The position numbers and the translations under genes are program-made. The notes beneath the pieces are model-generated. The model was not told the DNA's origin. It ran no database searches and saw only the letters and a list, made by a program, of their open reading frames with translations. Positions 29,012 to 39,881 of a stretch of DNA of 64,000 nucleotides are shown here, in pieces. How positions within the stretch are numbered: position 1 is the stretch's first letter; each line of letters opens with the position of its first letter. Source of the DNA: Stentor coeruleus (lineage: Eukaryota; Ciliophora; Heterotrichea; Heterotrichida; Stentoridae); the NCBI GenBank assembly GCA_001970955.1, contig MPUH01000163.1, positions 28,260 through 92,259 of the forward strand, written 5' to 3'.

Positions 29012-30463
29012 ATGGATATTGTTGAAATACCGGAAGCTGAAGAAGATTATGAAGCGGATTATGATTGTTCGAAAGGTTTGAATTCGCAGATGGAATTGGA
29101 TTTTCATAGGATGGCTACGGATTATGGGGATGAAGAACAGGCTTATGATTTGTATTTGATTGAAGAAGTTTTTAAGAGATTCGCCAACTTTGCTATTTCT
29201 CTATCACTATCTTTCATCCTTATTCAGCTTTATCTTTATGAAATCCTTCCAATAGCCTATTCAGTTCTTCCCTTACTAATCCTAGAACTAAAACTCTTGG
29301 CTGAATTCCTATTAAAATTCAAAGACGAATACGAAATAATCCCAAACATCTATAAAAGTGAATATTTTATCGACTCAATCGAAAGTATAGGAAACATAAT
29401 CTCATACATCCTCCTTATCATATTTTTACTAAACAAGCTTTCATACCTTTCAATAATTTCCATACCATGGATTTTAACGAATATATTTAAACTTGTAACA
29501 AAAGCCAATCTTGCAAATATTTGTATTTCTTTATCCAGCATAGTAATTTCCATATAGGTCCGAATGTTTTCCAGCTGGATAAAAATTTTCACCCTTATTT
29601 TATTTGGTTTCAAAATTGACAATTTTCTATCATATTCTTGGAAAATCGCTTTAATCCCTATCTACATTTCTATATTACTCTGCCTTATAATCTGTATCGC
29701 TAGTATAATTTTAATTTTCCTTCAATACATCACTGGTGAAAAAGACAAAAACGCTATTACGGCAAATTTATGGCTGATCTACTCATCATCAGGGGGAATA
29801 ATATCAGTAATAAGCATAATTATTAATATCAAAAATGATTATCTTATTATTCCTATTATTTACATTATAAGTTTTTCTATTATAACCAGATTCTGTCAAC
29901 GAAAACTCGCATATTGGTGGTGGGAATTTTTTATAAGCGAAATGTCAATCCCAGTTCCTTTAGATTATAAGAATTTACAATTAAATTTACCGGAATCTCA
30001 AAAGATTTTTATAGGAGGAACATTTACTGAAAAGCTTAAAAAAGCGATAATTCTAACCCCGAAAGCTTTGGTTAAATTAGCTAATCCACAAATACAGACT
30101 AGAACTGAGAAAATTGTTAGAAAAAAACATAACAGGAGCTCAAGTCATGCATTTGAACTGAAATCTTTTAAGATTAAAGAAAAAAAACAAATATCAAGGT
30201 CTAAAAGTATGGCAATTGCTGCTGGGATTGATAGTTTGGATCTTTCGAGGTTTCAGAATCTTTGCAAATTTTGTTTTAGGGAAATTGCAGATTGTAAATT
30301 TGTTAACTGTGGCCATGGAGGTGTGTGTATGAATTGTGGGGATATTATACTTAAATCAAAAAGAAAATGTTATATATGTGAAATTGAAATTATTGATATA
30401 ATAAAAGAAGAACTAGATATTGAAAATAATATGCTTGCTGTTATTGAAGGAAGGTTAGACTAG
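29012..30463 (+). CDS. Multi-pass membrane RING-finger protein (probable E3 ubiquitin ligase), one 15-nt intron
   Basis: Removing 29543-29557 gives 478 residues. An acidic N-terminal tail (about 1-50) is followed by about seven hydrophobic spans (between about 58 and 300). The C-terminal RING-HC (about 412-458) reads CKFC ... CGHGGVCMNC ... CYIC, so all zinc ligands of a C3HC4-type finger appear present. RING-HC fingers of this form recruit E2 enzymes. The membrane spans would place the ligase in an organelle or plasma membrane, but which one cannot be told. A Lys/Arg/Ser-rich stretch lies between the last span and the RING. Confidence 0.85.
29543..29557 (+). other. 15-nt mini-intron (GTAATTTCCATATAG)
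   Basis: It joins the two membrane-spanning halves of the RING protein in frame. If retained it ends in an in-frame TAG. Confidence 0.93.
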
Positions 30464-30606
30464 TAACTTTATTATTATAGAATAAATAGTTAAGCAAATT
30501 TTGTCAATTTTGATGCTTATAAAATTTTGCCGTATACATCGTATTTTATATTTTTAAATCCAAAACACAATTCCCAAACAAAAATCCCATAAAAATTAGA
30601 CCATAT

Positions 30607-33600
30607 ATGGATACCTTTCATAAAGACGGACAAAAAGAAGATTCAAACGAAGAGAACTGGCGAGAACTCGAACTTTTTGGAGCTTTCAGTAATGGTTCTG
30701 ATAAATATGCCCCCAATATAATAAACTCATCTAGGTTTACCCTATGGAACGTAATCCCTAAAAGCCTTTATGAGCAATTTCAAAAAATATCTAACCTTTG
30801 GTTTGTCTTTATAGTAATAATCTCATTTGCTAATCAAGAAGACAACCTTTGGCATCGACTTAGTCGGCTTATTCCTTTGGTTTTTATTCTAAGTATCAAT
30901 GTTTTTAAAGATATTATAAGCTGCATTCATCAGAAAAAAAGCGATGAAAAACTAAATTTTAAAGAATATTCCGTTTGGGATGGGCAAATGTTTAAAGAAA
31001 AACTCGCTTCTGAAATTTTAGTTGGGGATATTTTGCTTATACTTGAATATGATTCGGTACCTGCTGATATGCTTTTACTTTATGTTTGGAGTCAAAAAGA
31101 ATGTTTTGTTGATACTTTTTCGGTACTTGGGGAAAGGAATTTACAGGTTAAAAGACCTGTTAAGGACTCCCAAGCACTATTGGAAGGGTGTGACCTTGAG
31201 GAAACTTCAGCTAATTTGAAAAGGCTTAATGGGAATATACTTGTTAGGAATGTGTGTAAAAGTGAAGAGTTTTCAGGGAAAATGAAATTAAGGCTGTTTC
31301 CTAAGGCTACAATGCTTGGAAGAGAGAATCTGATTATCAGAGGGACTATTCTAAATAATACTCCTTGGATTCTAGGTTATGTTTTATATACAGGTCAGGA
31401 ATCAGGTTTCCCTGTACGTAAAAAGAAAAAAGAAGTGTCAATGACCGAGCAAAAACTTGAATATTGGAATTCTTGGCTTATCTTAACAATGATATTACTA
31501 ACCCTTCTAAATTTCCTCATATGTACCTTCCTTTATCCTTCACAAAACACAGACCCATCAAGTTATTACCTATTTAACTTTATTTGCCAAATCCAAGACC
31601 TAATCCCAATTTCCCTTTTTCTTGTAATCCACATGATCCACATAGCCAGGGCACTTATAATCCGCCGAGAAGGCTTTGGTTCTATAATAAAAAATCCAGA
31701 ATGCCTTGAAGATCTTGGCCATACAGAATATGTTGTAGCTAATAAAACAGGGACAATAACTAGAAACGAGCTAAGTGCCCAAGTATGTATAATAGGCGAT
31801 AAAGTATATTGGAAAAACCCTCAACAAAACCCAGACGACAACTCTGAAGCCAAAGACTTATACAAAATCCTCAACCGGCACGAATCTGATAATTACAATT
31901 TCAAAGATTTAAGAAAAGATATAGAAAAAGGGGGTAAAATTATTTATAACTACCTTCTTTGTATGGCTCTATGTAACCATACAACAACAAAAGGTCTTGG
32001 AGAAGAGTATTTTTCTTTATCAGTTGATGATAAAGTCTTAGTAGAAACAGCTGCAATGTTGGGTATGAAACTTTTAACACGTGAAAATTCTTCATGTGTT
32101 TTGAATTTTAATGGTAAGGATTTAGAGTTTATTATATTGGGATATCAGCATTTTAGTAGTGATTTAAAGAAATGTAGAATACTTGTTAAGGATAATAAAA
32201 GAGGAGGTGGGTTTTTATATGTAAAAGGTCCAAAAGAAGAAATGTTAAAAATTTTTAAAATGTCTCAAGAAGAAAGGACTAGTATTGAGGAATTCACGTT
32301 ATCAAAACACCTTATTAGGATGAGAACAGTGATTATGGGGTATAAGAAATTAACTGTTGCTGAGCTTGAAGAGTTTGATTTTTCATATCAGGCTTCTTTA
32401 TCTTCACCAGTTAATAGTAGTGGAAGGGTTGATGGGGTTTTTGAGATTGTAGAGAAAGATTGTGATTATTTAGGTATTGCGGCAATTGAAGATACTATCG
32501 ATGATGAAACTCGTGATTGTCTAAATTTCCTCTCACAATCAGGTGTTAAAACTTGGATCACAAGTTGTGATAGCGAAGAAAGTACCTTAACTGCAGGAGT
32601 AAGTTCTAAACTCTTTGAAGAAAACGTAAGAATTGTAAGATTAACAAATTTCACTTCACAAACCGAATGTTTAAATATCATGTCTCAACAAATAAAAGAA
32701 CATATCCATCATGAGCATATAAAAAAAGAACAAAACTCAAATTCTTTTATACAAGAAAGTGAACAAGATGAAGACTCACCAAATTATCGTATGAAAAGTG
32801 AGCCTCTTATTTTTGTTGGTATGCAAAACTCATCATATATGCAACAAGAAGAAAATAAAAATATCGATAAACTAACTGGGGCAAATTCCCCTAGAGAAAT
32901 CCAAACATTAATAACAAAACAAGATAGTAGAGAAATACCAAAAGTTGGGTTTAATCCTGATTCAGTTTATTTTGTTTTAAGTGTTGATAAAAGTGGACTT
33001 GAATATGGAATGGCTAGTGAAGAGACTAGAAAACAATTTATTTCTTTACTTTTTGCCGCTCATTGTGTGTGTTTTCATTCACTTCAAGCTGAAAATAAAG
33101 CAAAAGTAGTTAAATTGTTAAGGAAAAATTTTAGATTCAAGCCAGTTGTCTTAACAATAGGTGATGGACAATGTGATGCTGGTATGTTACATGAAGCAAG
33201 TATTGGTGCTGGGATTATTAAACCACATTCACATTTAACTAATGTAGCAGATGTTTTAATTGTCCATTTCTATCAAATAATGCATTTAATAATGTATCAA
33301 GGTCATTGGAGTGCAATTAATTTATCAACAATAGTCATGTATAGTTTATATTCTAGAGTCCTTTGGGCAACAGTTTTAGTATTGTTTAACATACTAACAA
33401 GGTTTAATTCTGAAGTTCTTATAAACGATGAACTTATTGTATTGTATTCAATTGTATTTCCTATAATACAAATGGTCTTTGTTGGACTTTATGATAAAGA
33501 TTTAGATGAGAGACAGATAAAAATGTATCCTCAAGTGTACTCTTTAGGCATTTATAGAGAAATTATATCGACACATAAAGTTTTCTTGAATATCTCTGAA

Positions 33601-36600
33601 GGTCTTATTCATGGATTTATCATATCTTTATTATTTTATATATCTGATTATATAGGAATTACTACTAATGGATATAGTATTGGATTATCAGATATGTCTT
33701 TTTCTATTGCTTTAGCACTTTTTATTAGTTGTACTTGTAAACTTGTTATTGAAACACATATGATTTCGTTAATGACGATTTTGGGACATTTGATATCTTT
33801 GGCACTTTTGATTATACATTTGTTTGTTAGAAGTAGTGAAAATGGTGAGTGGAGTGGGTTTGGGTGGATGTTGTTTAAAATGCCAAGTTTGATGATTGGG
33901 ATTTTTTTAATACCAGCATTTGTGTTTGTCTTACAATATGCAGTTAAAGCAGCGAAGAGTATTTTCTGGCCTGATGTGCTCCAGTATATAAAAAGCATCA
34001 ATTCTCGTGAAGTTTCTTTTGAACTAATCTCGCGTCTTAACAGCTTTAAAGATGAACTTCATCGAGTCTATCTAAAATCCAATGACTGGAACGGGAAAAA
34101 AGATAAAGACTCATTAGAATTCAGCCATACTACCTTAAAATTCAAATCTAAACAACCAGAGTTTGAATACACCCAAGGCAAAATCATAGAAAATCTCAAA
34201 ACTTATCGTAACCTCCTTCTCCTCAGCTGTATAATGACTGGGATAATCATAATCTGTATCACAACAATCGAAGACCAAGCTTATCCAAACAAAAGCGTCA
34301 TAATCCTTCCTTGTCTTATCCTTTTAATAATATCAATGGTCATGTACTCTTACACATTTTCCTTTAGACAAAATTTCAAGCATTTTATTACAAGTTATTA
34401 TCTTATTCTATTATTATTCATAATAATAGCTTCAGTTTTATATGAAATCCCATTATCAGAAGCTAATTCAGTACTTCTTCCAGTGTTTTTTATAGCTTTT
34501 AATAGTGATTGGTTTGCTTTTTTATTAGTAGCAGGAATAAGTACATTGATAACTTGTGCTAATTCAATAAGATATTATGGAAATATAGAGTTTTCTGAAG
34601 AATTAACTTTAGTGTTTATGATATATTTTATAGGACTTTTTGTCAATACAGCATCAGTTGGATATAATATTGATAAGACTAAACGTCAGGAATATATTTT
34701 AATACGTAAAGTCGAAATTGAAGTTGATAAATCAAAAAGTGTACTTTCGTATTTGTTACCTGCTTTTGTTAGAAAAAGGGTTAAAGATGGGTGTAGGTAT
34801 TTGAGTGAAGATCAAGGAACGGTTAGTGTGTTTTTTTGTGATATTATGGACTTTGAAGAAATTGTTGCATCTTTTACTCCGATTGAACTGACAACTTTTT
34901 TGGATGATGTTTTTGGTAAATTTGATCAGATTTGTCAAACAGTCGGGGTGACTAAGATTGAAACTGTAGGGAAAACCTATATGGCATGTGCGGGGCTTAA
35001 GGATAGTGAAGAAGAGATAGATCCGTACTTCGCAACAGTAACTCATGCAAGAAGGGCTATTGAACTAGGCCTGGCAATTATCCGCATAGTAAACAGCATC
35101 AATCTTCGTAAAGGGGTTACCCTAAGCGTAAAAATCGGAGTAAACAGCGGAGGTGTTACAGCTGGGGTAATCGGTTTCCATAAACCCCAATTCTCCTTAG
35201 TTGGCGATACAGTCAACACAGCAAGTCGTATGGGTTCAACCTGCCCATCTCCTAACACTCTTCAAATCTCTGACGCAACATATGAACTTTTAGAAGATAA
35301 AAGAGGTCTAATTTTCAGTCAAAGAAGTGTTGAAGTCAAAGGTAAAGGCCTAATGAAAACCTGGCTTGTTCGACTTCCAACAAATCTTAATGAAAACTCT
35401 CAATTAGAACAACCATGTGCCCCATTTATAAACAATTTATCAGGAAACCCATCTCAAGCTCCAGCTCGAGCTATGACATTATATCATAGAAATACAATAA
35501 TAGATAATAATACTACAGGACATGAAAGACGCTTATCAGCATTAATGACTCATTTAGAAATATCAGATATGAAGCAGTTGTTTCAAAGAAAAGATACTGA
35601 ACTTATAGAACAAGTTCAATGGTTTTCATTTTCATGTACTGAAAAAGTGAAGGAAAAACGTTTTAGACTAGAAACATTAGAAAACAATCGACCGGTTATA
35701 ACTTTAGGTATGATTGTTATTATAGTTTGCAATATTTGTAGCATAATAATTCATGCTATAAGTTTTTCACAAGGAAGATTAGTGTATCATTATTATATAG
35801 GCAAAGTTGCTATAGAGACTGCATTTGAGATTGCTTTGCTTATAGGTATTAGATGGTATTTGAAAGACTTATGGTTTGCTTGGAGTATAGAACTTGTATA
35901 TCTAGGTTTCAGTATTATAGAAATATTAATTGGTCTAGTTGAACCTCGAGATCTTCGTATTCAGTTTATATCATATTTGAACCATATTTTTCTTTTCTCT
36001 CATTGCGCTGAGTTGTTTTTCAAACACAATTTCTGGAGTCTTATAGTAATAACCGTTCTCTGGGTGATATGTATCGAGATTACTTTATATGAAAAAGCCG
36101 TCCTAATAAGTATTTTCTCACTTATAGTATTAGGAACCCTAAGTTTCACAGTCTACACAAGCGAAAGAAACCTAAGAATCAATTCAACCCTAAAAGCTGC
36201 AGCCAATAAAGAACTTGACAAAACTGAAAGACTTATAAAACAAATGATGCCCCCACACGTTGTTCAGAATCTAAAAGAACAAAGTTCAATTACTGATAAA
36301 ATCCCTCAAGTTACTGTTTTATACGCAGATATAGTTGGATTTACAGCATGGAGTTCAACAAGAACTCCAGAAGAAATCGTCACTATGCTTTCTGAGCTTT
36401 TTACTATGTTTGATAAGAATTGTGTTAATCATAAAGTTTATAAAGTTCATACTATAGGAGATTGTTATGTTGCTATGGGATATACAGGTGAAGTTGCTAG
36501 AGATACTGTTAAAGAATGTTTAAATATTATTGAATTTGCCCAACAAACTTTACAGATTATACAGAATGTGAATAATGAAAATGAGATTAATTTGAATATG

Positions 36601-36876
36601 AGAATTGGTATACATACTGGAGATGTTACTGCTGGGGTTACAGGGACGAATATTGTTAGATATGATATTTATGGAAGTGATGTTATGATTGCTAATAAAA
36701 TTGAAAGCTGTGGAATTCCTGGGAGGATTTTAGTTAGTGAAGCTACGAAAAATATTGTTGAAGGATGTAAAGGGAGTGAGTTTGTTTTTACACCACATGT
36801 GAATTTTTATGTTAATTCGACGAAGAAGAAGATTAACACGTTTTTGTTAGATAGCAAAGAGGTTAGTGATATTTAA
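30607..36876 (+). CDS. P4-ATPase-like/guanylyl cyclase fusion (ciliate-apicomplexan type)
   Basis: 2089 residues in one frame. The N-terminal half (about 1-1130) follows the layout of a phospholipid flippase but is degenerate: the phosphorylation motif reads NKTGT near 378 (Asn for the catalytic Asp), and the GDGxND motif reads GDGQCD. The second half has two sets of membrane spans, each followed by a class III cyclase domain. Domain one (about 1400-1595) has CDIMDF, IETVGKTY and VGDTVNTASRM. Domain two (about 1893-2075) has ADIVGFTAW, HTIGDCYVAMGY and SDVMIANKI. The metal aspartates are complete only in the second domain, while the first carries the catalytic Asn/Arg and a Glu that favours GTP. 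This is the arrangement known from Paramecium, Tetrahymena and apicomplexan guanylyl cyclases. cGMP production at a membrane is expected. Confidence 0.93.
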   Translation: MDTFHKDGQKEDSNEENWRELELFGAFSNGSDKYAPNIINSSRFTLWNVIPKSLYEQFQKISNLWFVFIVIISFANQEDNLWHRLSRLIPLVFILSINVFKDIISCIHQKKSDEKLNFKEYSVWDGQMFKEKLASEILVGDILLILEYDSVPADMLLLYVWSQKECFVDTFSVLGERNLQVKRPVKDSQALLEGCDLEETSANLKRLNGNILVRNVCKSEEFSGKMKLRLFPKATMLGRENLIIRGTILNNTPWILGYVLYTGQESGFPVRKKKKEVSMTEQKLEYWNSWLILTMILLTLLNFLICTFLYPSQNTDPSSYYLFNFICQIQDLIPISLFLVIHMIHIARALIIRREGFGSIIKNPECLEDLGHTEYVVANKTGTITRNELSAQVCIIGDKVYWKNPQQNPDDNSEAKDLYKILNRHESDNYNFKDLRKDIEKGGKIIYNYLLCMALCNHTTTKGLGEEYFSLSVDDKVLVETAAMLGMKLLTRENSSCVLNFNGKDLEFIILGYQHFSSDLKKCRILVKDNKRGGGFLYVKGPKEEMLKIFKMSQEERTSIEEFTLSKHLIRMRTVIMGYKKLTVAELEEFDFSYQASLSSPVNSSGRVDGVFEIVEKDCDYLGIAAIEDTIDDETRDCLNFLSQSGVKTWITSCDSEESTLTAGVSSKLFEENVRIVRLTNFTSQTECLNIMSQQIKEHIHHEHIKKEQNSNSFIQESEQDEDSPNYRMKSEPLIFVGMQNSSYMQQEENKNIDKLTGANSPREIQTLITKQDSREIPKVGFNPDSVYFVLSVDKSGLEYGMASEETRKQFISLLFAAHCVCFHSLQAENKAKVVKLLRKNFRFKPVVLTIGDGQCDAGMLHEASIGAGIIKPHSHLTNVADVLIVHFYQIMHLIMYQGHWSAINLSTIVMYSLYSRVLWATVLVLFNILTRFNSEVLINDELIVLYSIVFPIIQMVFVGLYDKDLDERQIKMYPQVYSLGIYREIISTHKVFLNISEGLIHGFIISLLFYISDYIGITTNGYSIGLSDMSFSIALALFISCTCKLVIETHMISLMTILGHLISLALLIIHLFVRSSENGEWSGFGWMLFKMPSLMIGIFLIPAFVFVLQYAVKAAKSIFWPDVLQYIKSINSREVSFELISRLNSFKDELHRVYLKSNDWNGKKDKDSLEFSHTTLKFKSKQPEFEYTQGKIIENLKTYRNLLLLSCIMTGIIIICITTIEDQAYPNKSVIILPCLILLIISMVMYSYTFSFRQNFKHFITSYYLILLLFIIIASVLYEIPLSEANSVLLPVFFIAFNSDWFAFLLVAGISTLITCANSIRYYGNIEFSEELTLVFMIYFIGLFVNTASVGYNIDKTKRQEYILIRKVEIEVDKSKSVLSYLLPAFVRKRVKDGCRYLSEDQGTVSVFFCDIMDFEEIVASFTPIELTTFLDDVFGKFDQICQTVGVTKIETVGKTYMACAGLKDSEEEIDPYFATVTHARRAIELGLAIIRIVNSINLRKGVTLSVKIGVNSGGVTAGVIGFHKPQFSLVGDTVNTASRMGSTCPSPNTLQISDATYELLEDKRGLIFSQRSVEVKGKGLMKTWLVRLPTNLNENSQLEQPCAPFINNLSGNPSQAPARAMTLYHRNTIIDNNTTGHERRLSALMTHLEISDMKQLFQRKDTELIEQVQWFSFSCTEKVKEKRFRLETLENNRPVITLGMIVIIVCNICSIIIHAISFSQGRLVYHYYIGKVAIETAFEIALLIGIRWYLKDLWFAWSIELVYLGFSIIEILIGLVEPRDLRIQFISYLNHIFLFSHCAELFFKHNFWSLIVITVLWVICIEITLYEKAVLISIFSLIVLGTLSFTVYTSERNLRINSTLKAAANKELDKTERLIKQMMPPHVVQNLKEQSSITDKIPQVTVLYADIVGFTAWSSTRTPEEIVTMLSELFTMFDKNCVNHKVYKVHTIGDCYVAMGYTGEVARDTVKECLNIIEFAQQTLQIIQNVNNENEINLNMRIGIHTGDVTAGVTGTNIVRYDIYGSDVMIANKIESCGIPGRILVSEATKNIVEGCKGSEFVFTPHVNFYVNSTKKKINTFLLDSKEVSDI

Positions 36877-37397
36877 TAGTTAATGAGTATTTATGGATTT
36901 AGATTGTTTTTATATGTAGAGAGAGATGTGAGGGGTTTTAGATTTTGATAATAGTTTAGGGCTTTTAGGTGTTGTGATATGGAAATAATAATAATAATTT
37001 AAGAAAAATTGTATGCTAATGGATGATAGAAAATGTAAGGATTAATGGTTTGTATATTAAAAAATATGGTTTAAAAATTGTCGGAATAATATTTTGTTAT
37101 GATACAGAAAAAATACCTATTTTAACTAATGATAGAAATGAAAATTACTGGTTATTTGATTAAAAAGTCAAAGCGCCATTAATTTTTATATAAAAACTTC
37201 ATGTTTCTTATAAATAAAATTTTCTACTAGTAGACATTAGTAAAAATACAAAACTTTACTCGAACTAATAAAAAAATAATTCCTTCTCACAACATCCTAA
37301 AAAAATCATATAATCTTTTACATCACCAGTTTTTCTTTTAAAAACTAAATCATCTTTAAACAAGAAGTCTTTTTCATAAATCCTATCTGAATATTTA
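36877..37397. other. Intergenic, no gene seen
   Basis: It starts G-rich (36890-37060) and becomes C-containing and G-poor toward 37390. There is a short AATAATAAT run near 36986. No open frame or RNA gene recognised. Confidence 0.6.
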
Positions 37398-39191
37398 ATG
37401 GAAATTGATATAAACGACTGGAAAGTAAAAGCCAATTAGGATTTTCTAGGTGCAAAAGGTACAAAAATGTCATCTATCAAAACATCATTTGATCTTAGCT
37501 ATCAAAGGGTTATAAAAACTGATGTTCTAAGAACAAAAACAGGTGTCTTATCAGAAAACGAAATGCAGTTGCTTGAAACTTTGCTAACTTATTATTGTAA
37601 AGATACAGACACTGTGTATAAGCAAGGAATGAATGAAATTTTTGCCCCTTTTCTTCTTATGATGAGAAATGGGGTAACTTTAGAAGAAGCTTATGTGATG
37701 GGGAAAAATTTCATCCATGCATGTCTTGACTCTATGTTTAGAGATGATGTAATTATTATCTAGGACTTCAAACCTGCTCAGGCAATGTTTTTAATAGTCC
37801 AAATCCTTTTAAAATACATCAACCCAACTTTATCTTTATATTTAGAAAAATCATATGTGACACCAGAACTTTATGCAACATCCTGGTTCCTAACTTTATT
37901 CCAATCAAAAATCCCGAAAATGGAAAACGTGCTTTACCTTTGGAGAGAAATTTTCTTAGAAAAAGATAAGATTTTCTCATGTTATTTAGCTGTATCTATA
38001 TTAGATCATTATAAAACCCATATCGAAAGCAAACAGTACCCAAATGCTGCTCAAGCAATATCCAGAATACGCATGGAAACATTCTTTGATGTTAAAAGCA
38101 TAATCGATGGTGCAAGAGAAATAAAGCGTTGTTTACCTTTTTCCTGGCACTTCCAAATAATGAACTTCGACATTTTCAACCTCCAAACAATAAAATCTGT
38201 CCTTGAAGGGCTGCAGCAAAAAATGTGCATGACAGTCCTAGCCCGAGAAGCAATTCGAAACATGTATCCAGATCTTAAATGCACCTGTACAAACAACTGT
38301 GTATGGTGTAACAAAAAAAGTTACTTCAACAAACCAATGATTTTTCTTGATTGTCGCACAGAACTCGAACTTCAATCAGGACTTCTAAAAAATGCTCAAG
38401 TTCTAGAAAGTAATTTATGGAATTCCCCAGATCAAATCGACCAATATCTTAATAGTTTTAATCATCTAAAAGGGACAACTCATATAGTCCTTATAGGTCC
38501 ATATATAAACTCTGGGCTTTTTACAAGAGAAAAAGCAAGTTTGCCATCAGATTCATCAGAAATGGTTGGGTATATATACACTTTATTTATAGAAAAAGGC
38601 TTTCCATATGTAAGTTTACTTGAAGGTGGATTTAAAAATTGTCATGAGTTATTGAGTAGATTTAAAATTGATATACAAGATCATGTACCTGAATATTGTT
38701 ATATTTGTAATCCTGAAGCAAATAAACCTAAAAATAAAGTTACGCATGGGATTAAAAAACTTGCTAAAAGTATGACTGATGTTTTAAAAAGCACATATAG
38801 TATTGTGTCGAATAATTTATCATTTTCTGGTAATCAAGAAAATATGTTTACTGAAGTATTAGATTATTCAAATTCAATTGCGTATTTGTGTAGAAGGTTT
38901 GATAAAGTAACTCAGGGGAAAAGTGATGAGGAGTTTTCATTGTTGATTATGAAAAATGAAGTTATACTTGGCAGATTCGCTAATAACAACCCAAAAAAAC
39001 TTATAAAAATAGTTGAATCAATGCAAATGCCGAGCATCGAGAAAATCACTTCACTAAAAAAATTCCCAAATGTCTTAACTTTTATCAGCCCCACAAGCCA
39101 GCTATGTTTAATCTTCAATAGTATTTCTGATGCAAAACAGTGTATTTCACTAGTGACAAAATATTTTAGAGACCAAAAGTCTAGTAATTAA
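37398..39191 (+). CDS. TBC-domain plus rhodanese-domain protein (TBC1D23-like), two 15-nt introns
   Basis: Splicing out 37425-37439 and 37749-37763 gives 587 residues. The TBC domain (about 10-260) contains IKTDVLRT and YKQG, which look like the arginine and glutamine fingers of active Rab GAPs. A Cys-rich insert (CTCTNNCVWCNK) precedes a rhodanese-like domain (about 300-420; IFLDCRTELEL and VSLLEGGFKNC). The C-terminal part (about 455-580) may be PH-like. TBC plus rhodanese plus a C-terminal domain is the TBC1D23 order; that protein tethers endosome-derived vesicles at the Golgi. Animal TBC1D23 has lost the catalytic fingers, so this one may still act on a Rab. Confidence 0.85.
37425..37439 (+). 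other. 15-nt mini-intron (GTAAAAGCCAATTAG)
   Basis: It allows the ATG at 37398 to connect to the TBC frame (DWK joined to DFLGAK). Read through, it ends in a stop. Confidence 0.85.
37749..37763 (+). other. 15-nt mini-intron (GTAATTATTATCTAG)
   Basis: It joins FRDD to DFKPAQAMF inside the TBC domain. Read through, it ends in TAG. Confidence 0.93.
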
Positions 39192-39239
39192 TATAAAAAA
39201 ACTATAAAATCTTTATCAAAATATGGGCATATATAAATA

Positions 39240-39569
39240 ATGAAACTTGGAGTAGGACACAAAAAGGATGAGATTCAATCAATACTAAGTAAAAATGTGC
39301 ATAATTATTTGGTTAAAGATTATTTTGTTGAAGATGCTCAGAATTGGTGTACTGAGATATCAGAAGAAATTGTTAAGGAAATGAAAAGTTTACAAGAAGG
39401 GGTAAAACATGCTTGTGTTGTTATAATTTTACCTAAAGGAGAAAGCTCGCTTAATATGGCTTCTTGTTGCTATTGGGACAATAATGCAGATAGTGTTTTT
39501 TCGGTGTCTCTTGAAAATAAATCGATGCATATAATTGCAATCCTTTTTAGCCTTTTAAATAAAACATAA
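39240..39569 (+). CDS. Tctex-type dynein light chain
   Basis: 109 residues, the usual size. Family positions are visible: NYLVKDYFVEDAQNWCTEISEEIVKEM (helices one and two), a beta strand HACVVIILPKG, then SCCYWDNNADSVFSVSLENKSMHIIAILF, which matches the C-W-D ... SV ... E/N ... V pattern of DYNLT proteins. Such chains dimerise and link cargo or intermediate chains to cytoplasmic or axonemal dynein. The start lies 48 nt after the TBC gene's stop. A CATATATAAATA tract lies just before the ATG. Confidence 0.9.
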   Translation: MKLGVGHKKDEIQSILSKNVHNYLVKDYFVEDAQNWCTEISEEIVKEMKSLQEGVKHACVVIILPKGESSLNMASCCYWDNNADSVFSVSLENKSMHIIAILFSLLNKT

Positions 39570-39881
39570 AAGTGTTCTTAGATTTTATGCATTTGAGAAT
39601 GGTTTGAGTTTTTCAGAAGTTTTGTATGAGTTTTTAGATTAAACGTATTTTTAGCTGTGATTTACATAAATTTCGATAGGAAACATTATTACTAAAGATA
39701 TTTACTATACTAATTACACAAAATATAAACTAAAACCCTATCATAAATCATATTACAAACCTAACACCTACAATTTAATCCTAAATAAAACTTAATCAAT
39801 TTACATAACAAACCTAAACCAAAATTTTATTTCCTATTCCAAACTCCAAAACTCAAAAAATCAAATTACTAACCTATTCTA
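39570..39881. other. Intergenic between convergent genes, no gene seen
   Basis: AT-rich, shifting from G-containing (39600-39650) to C-containing and G-poor (39700-39870). No open frame or RNA gene recognised. Confidence 0.6.
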
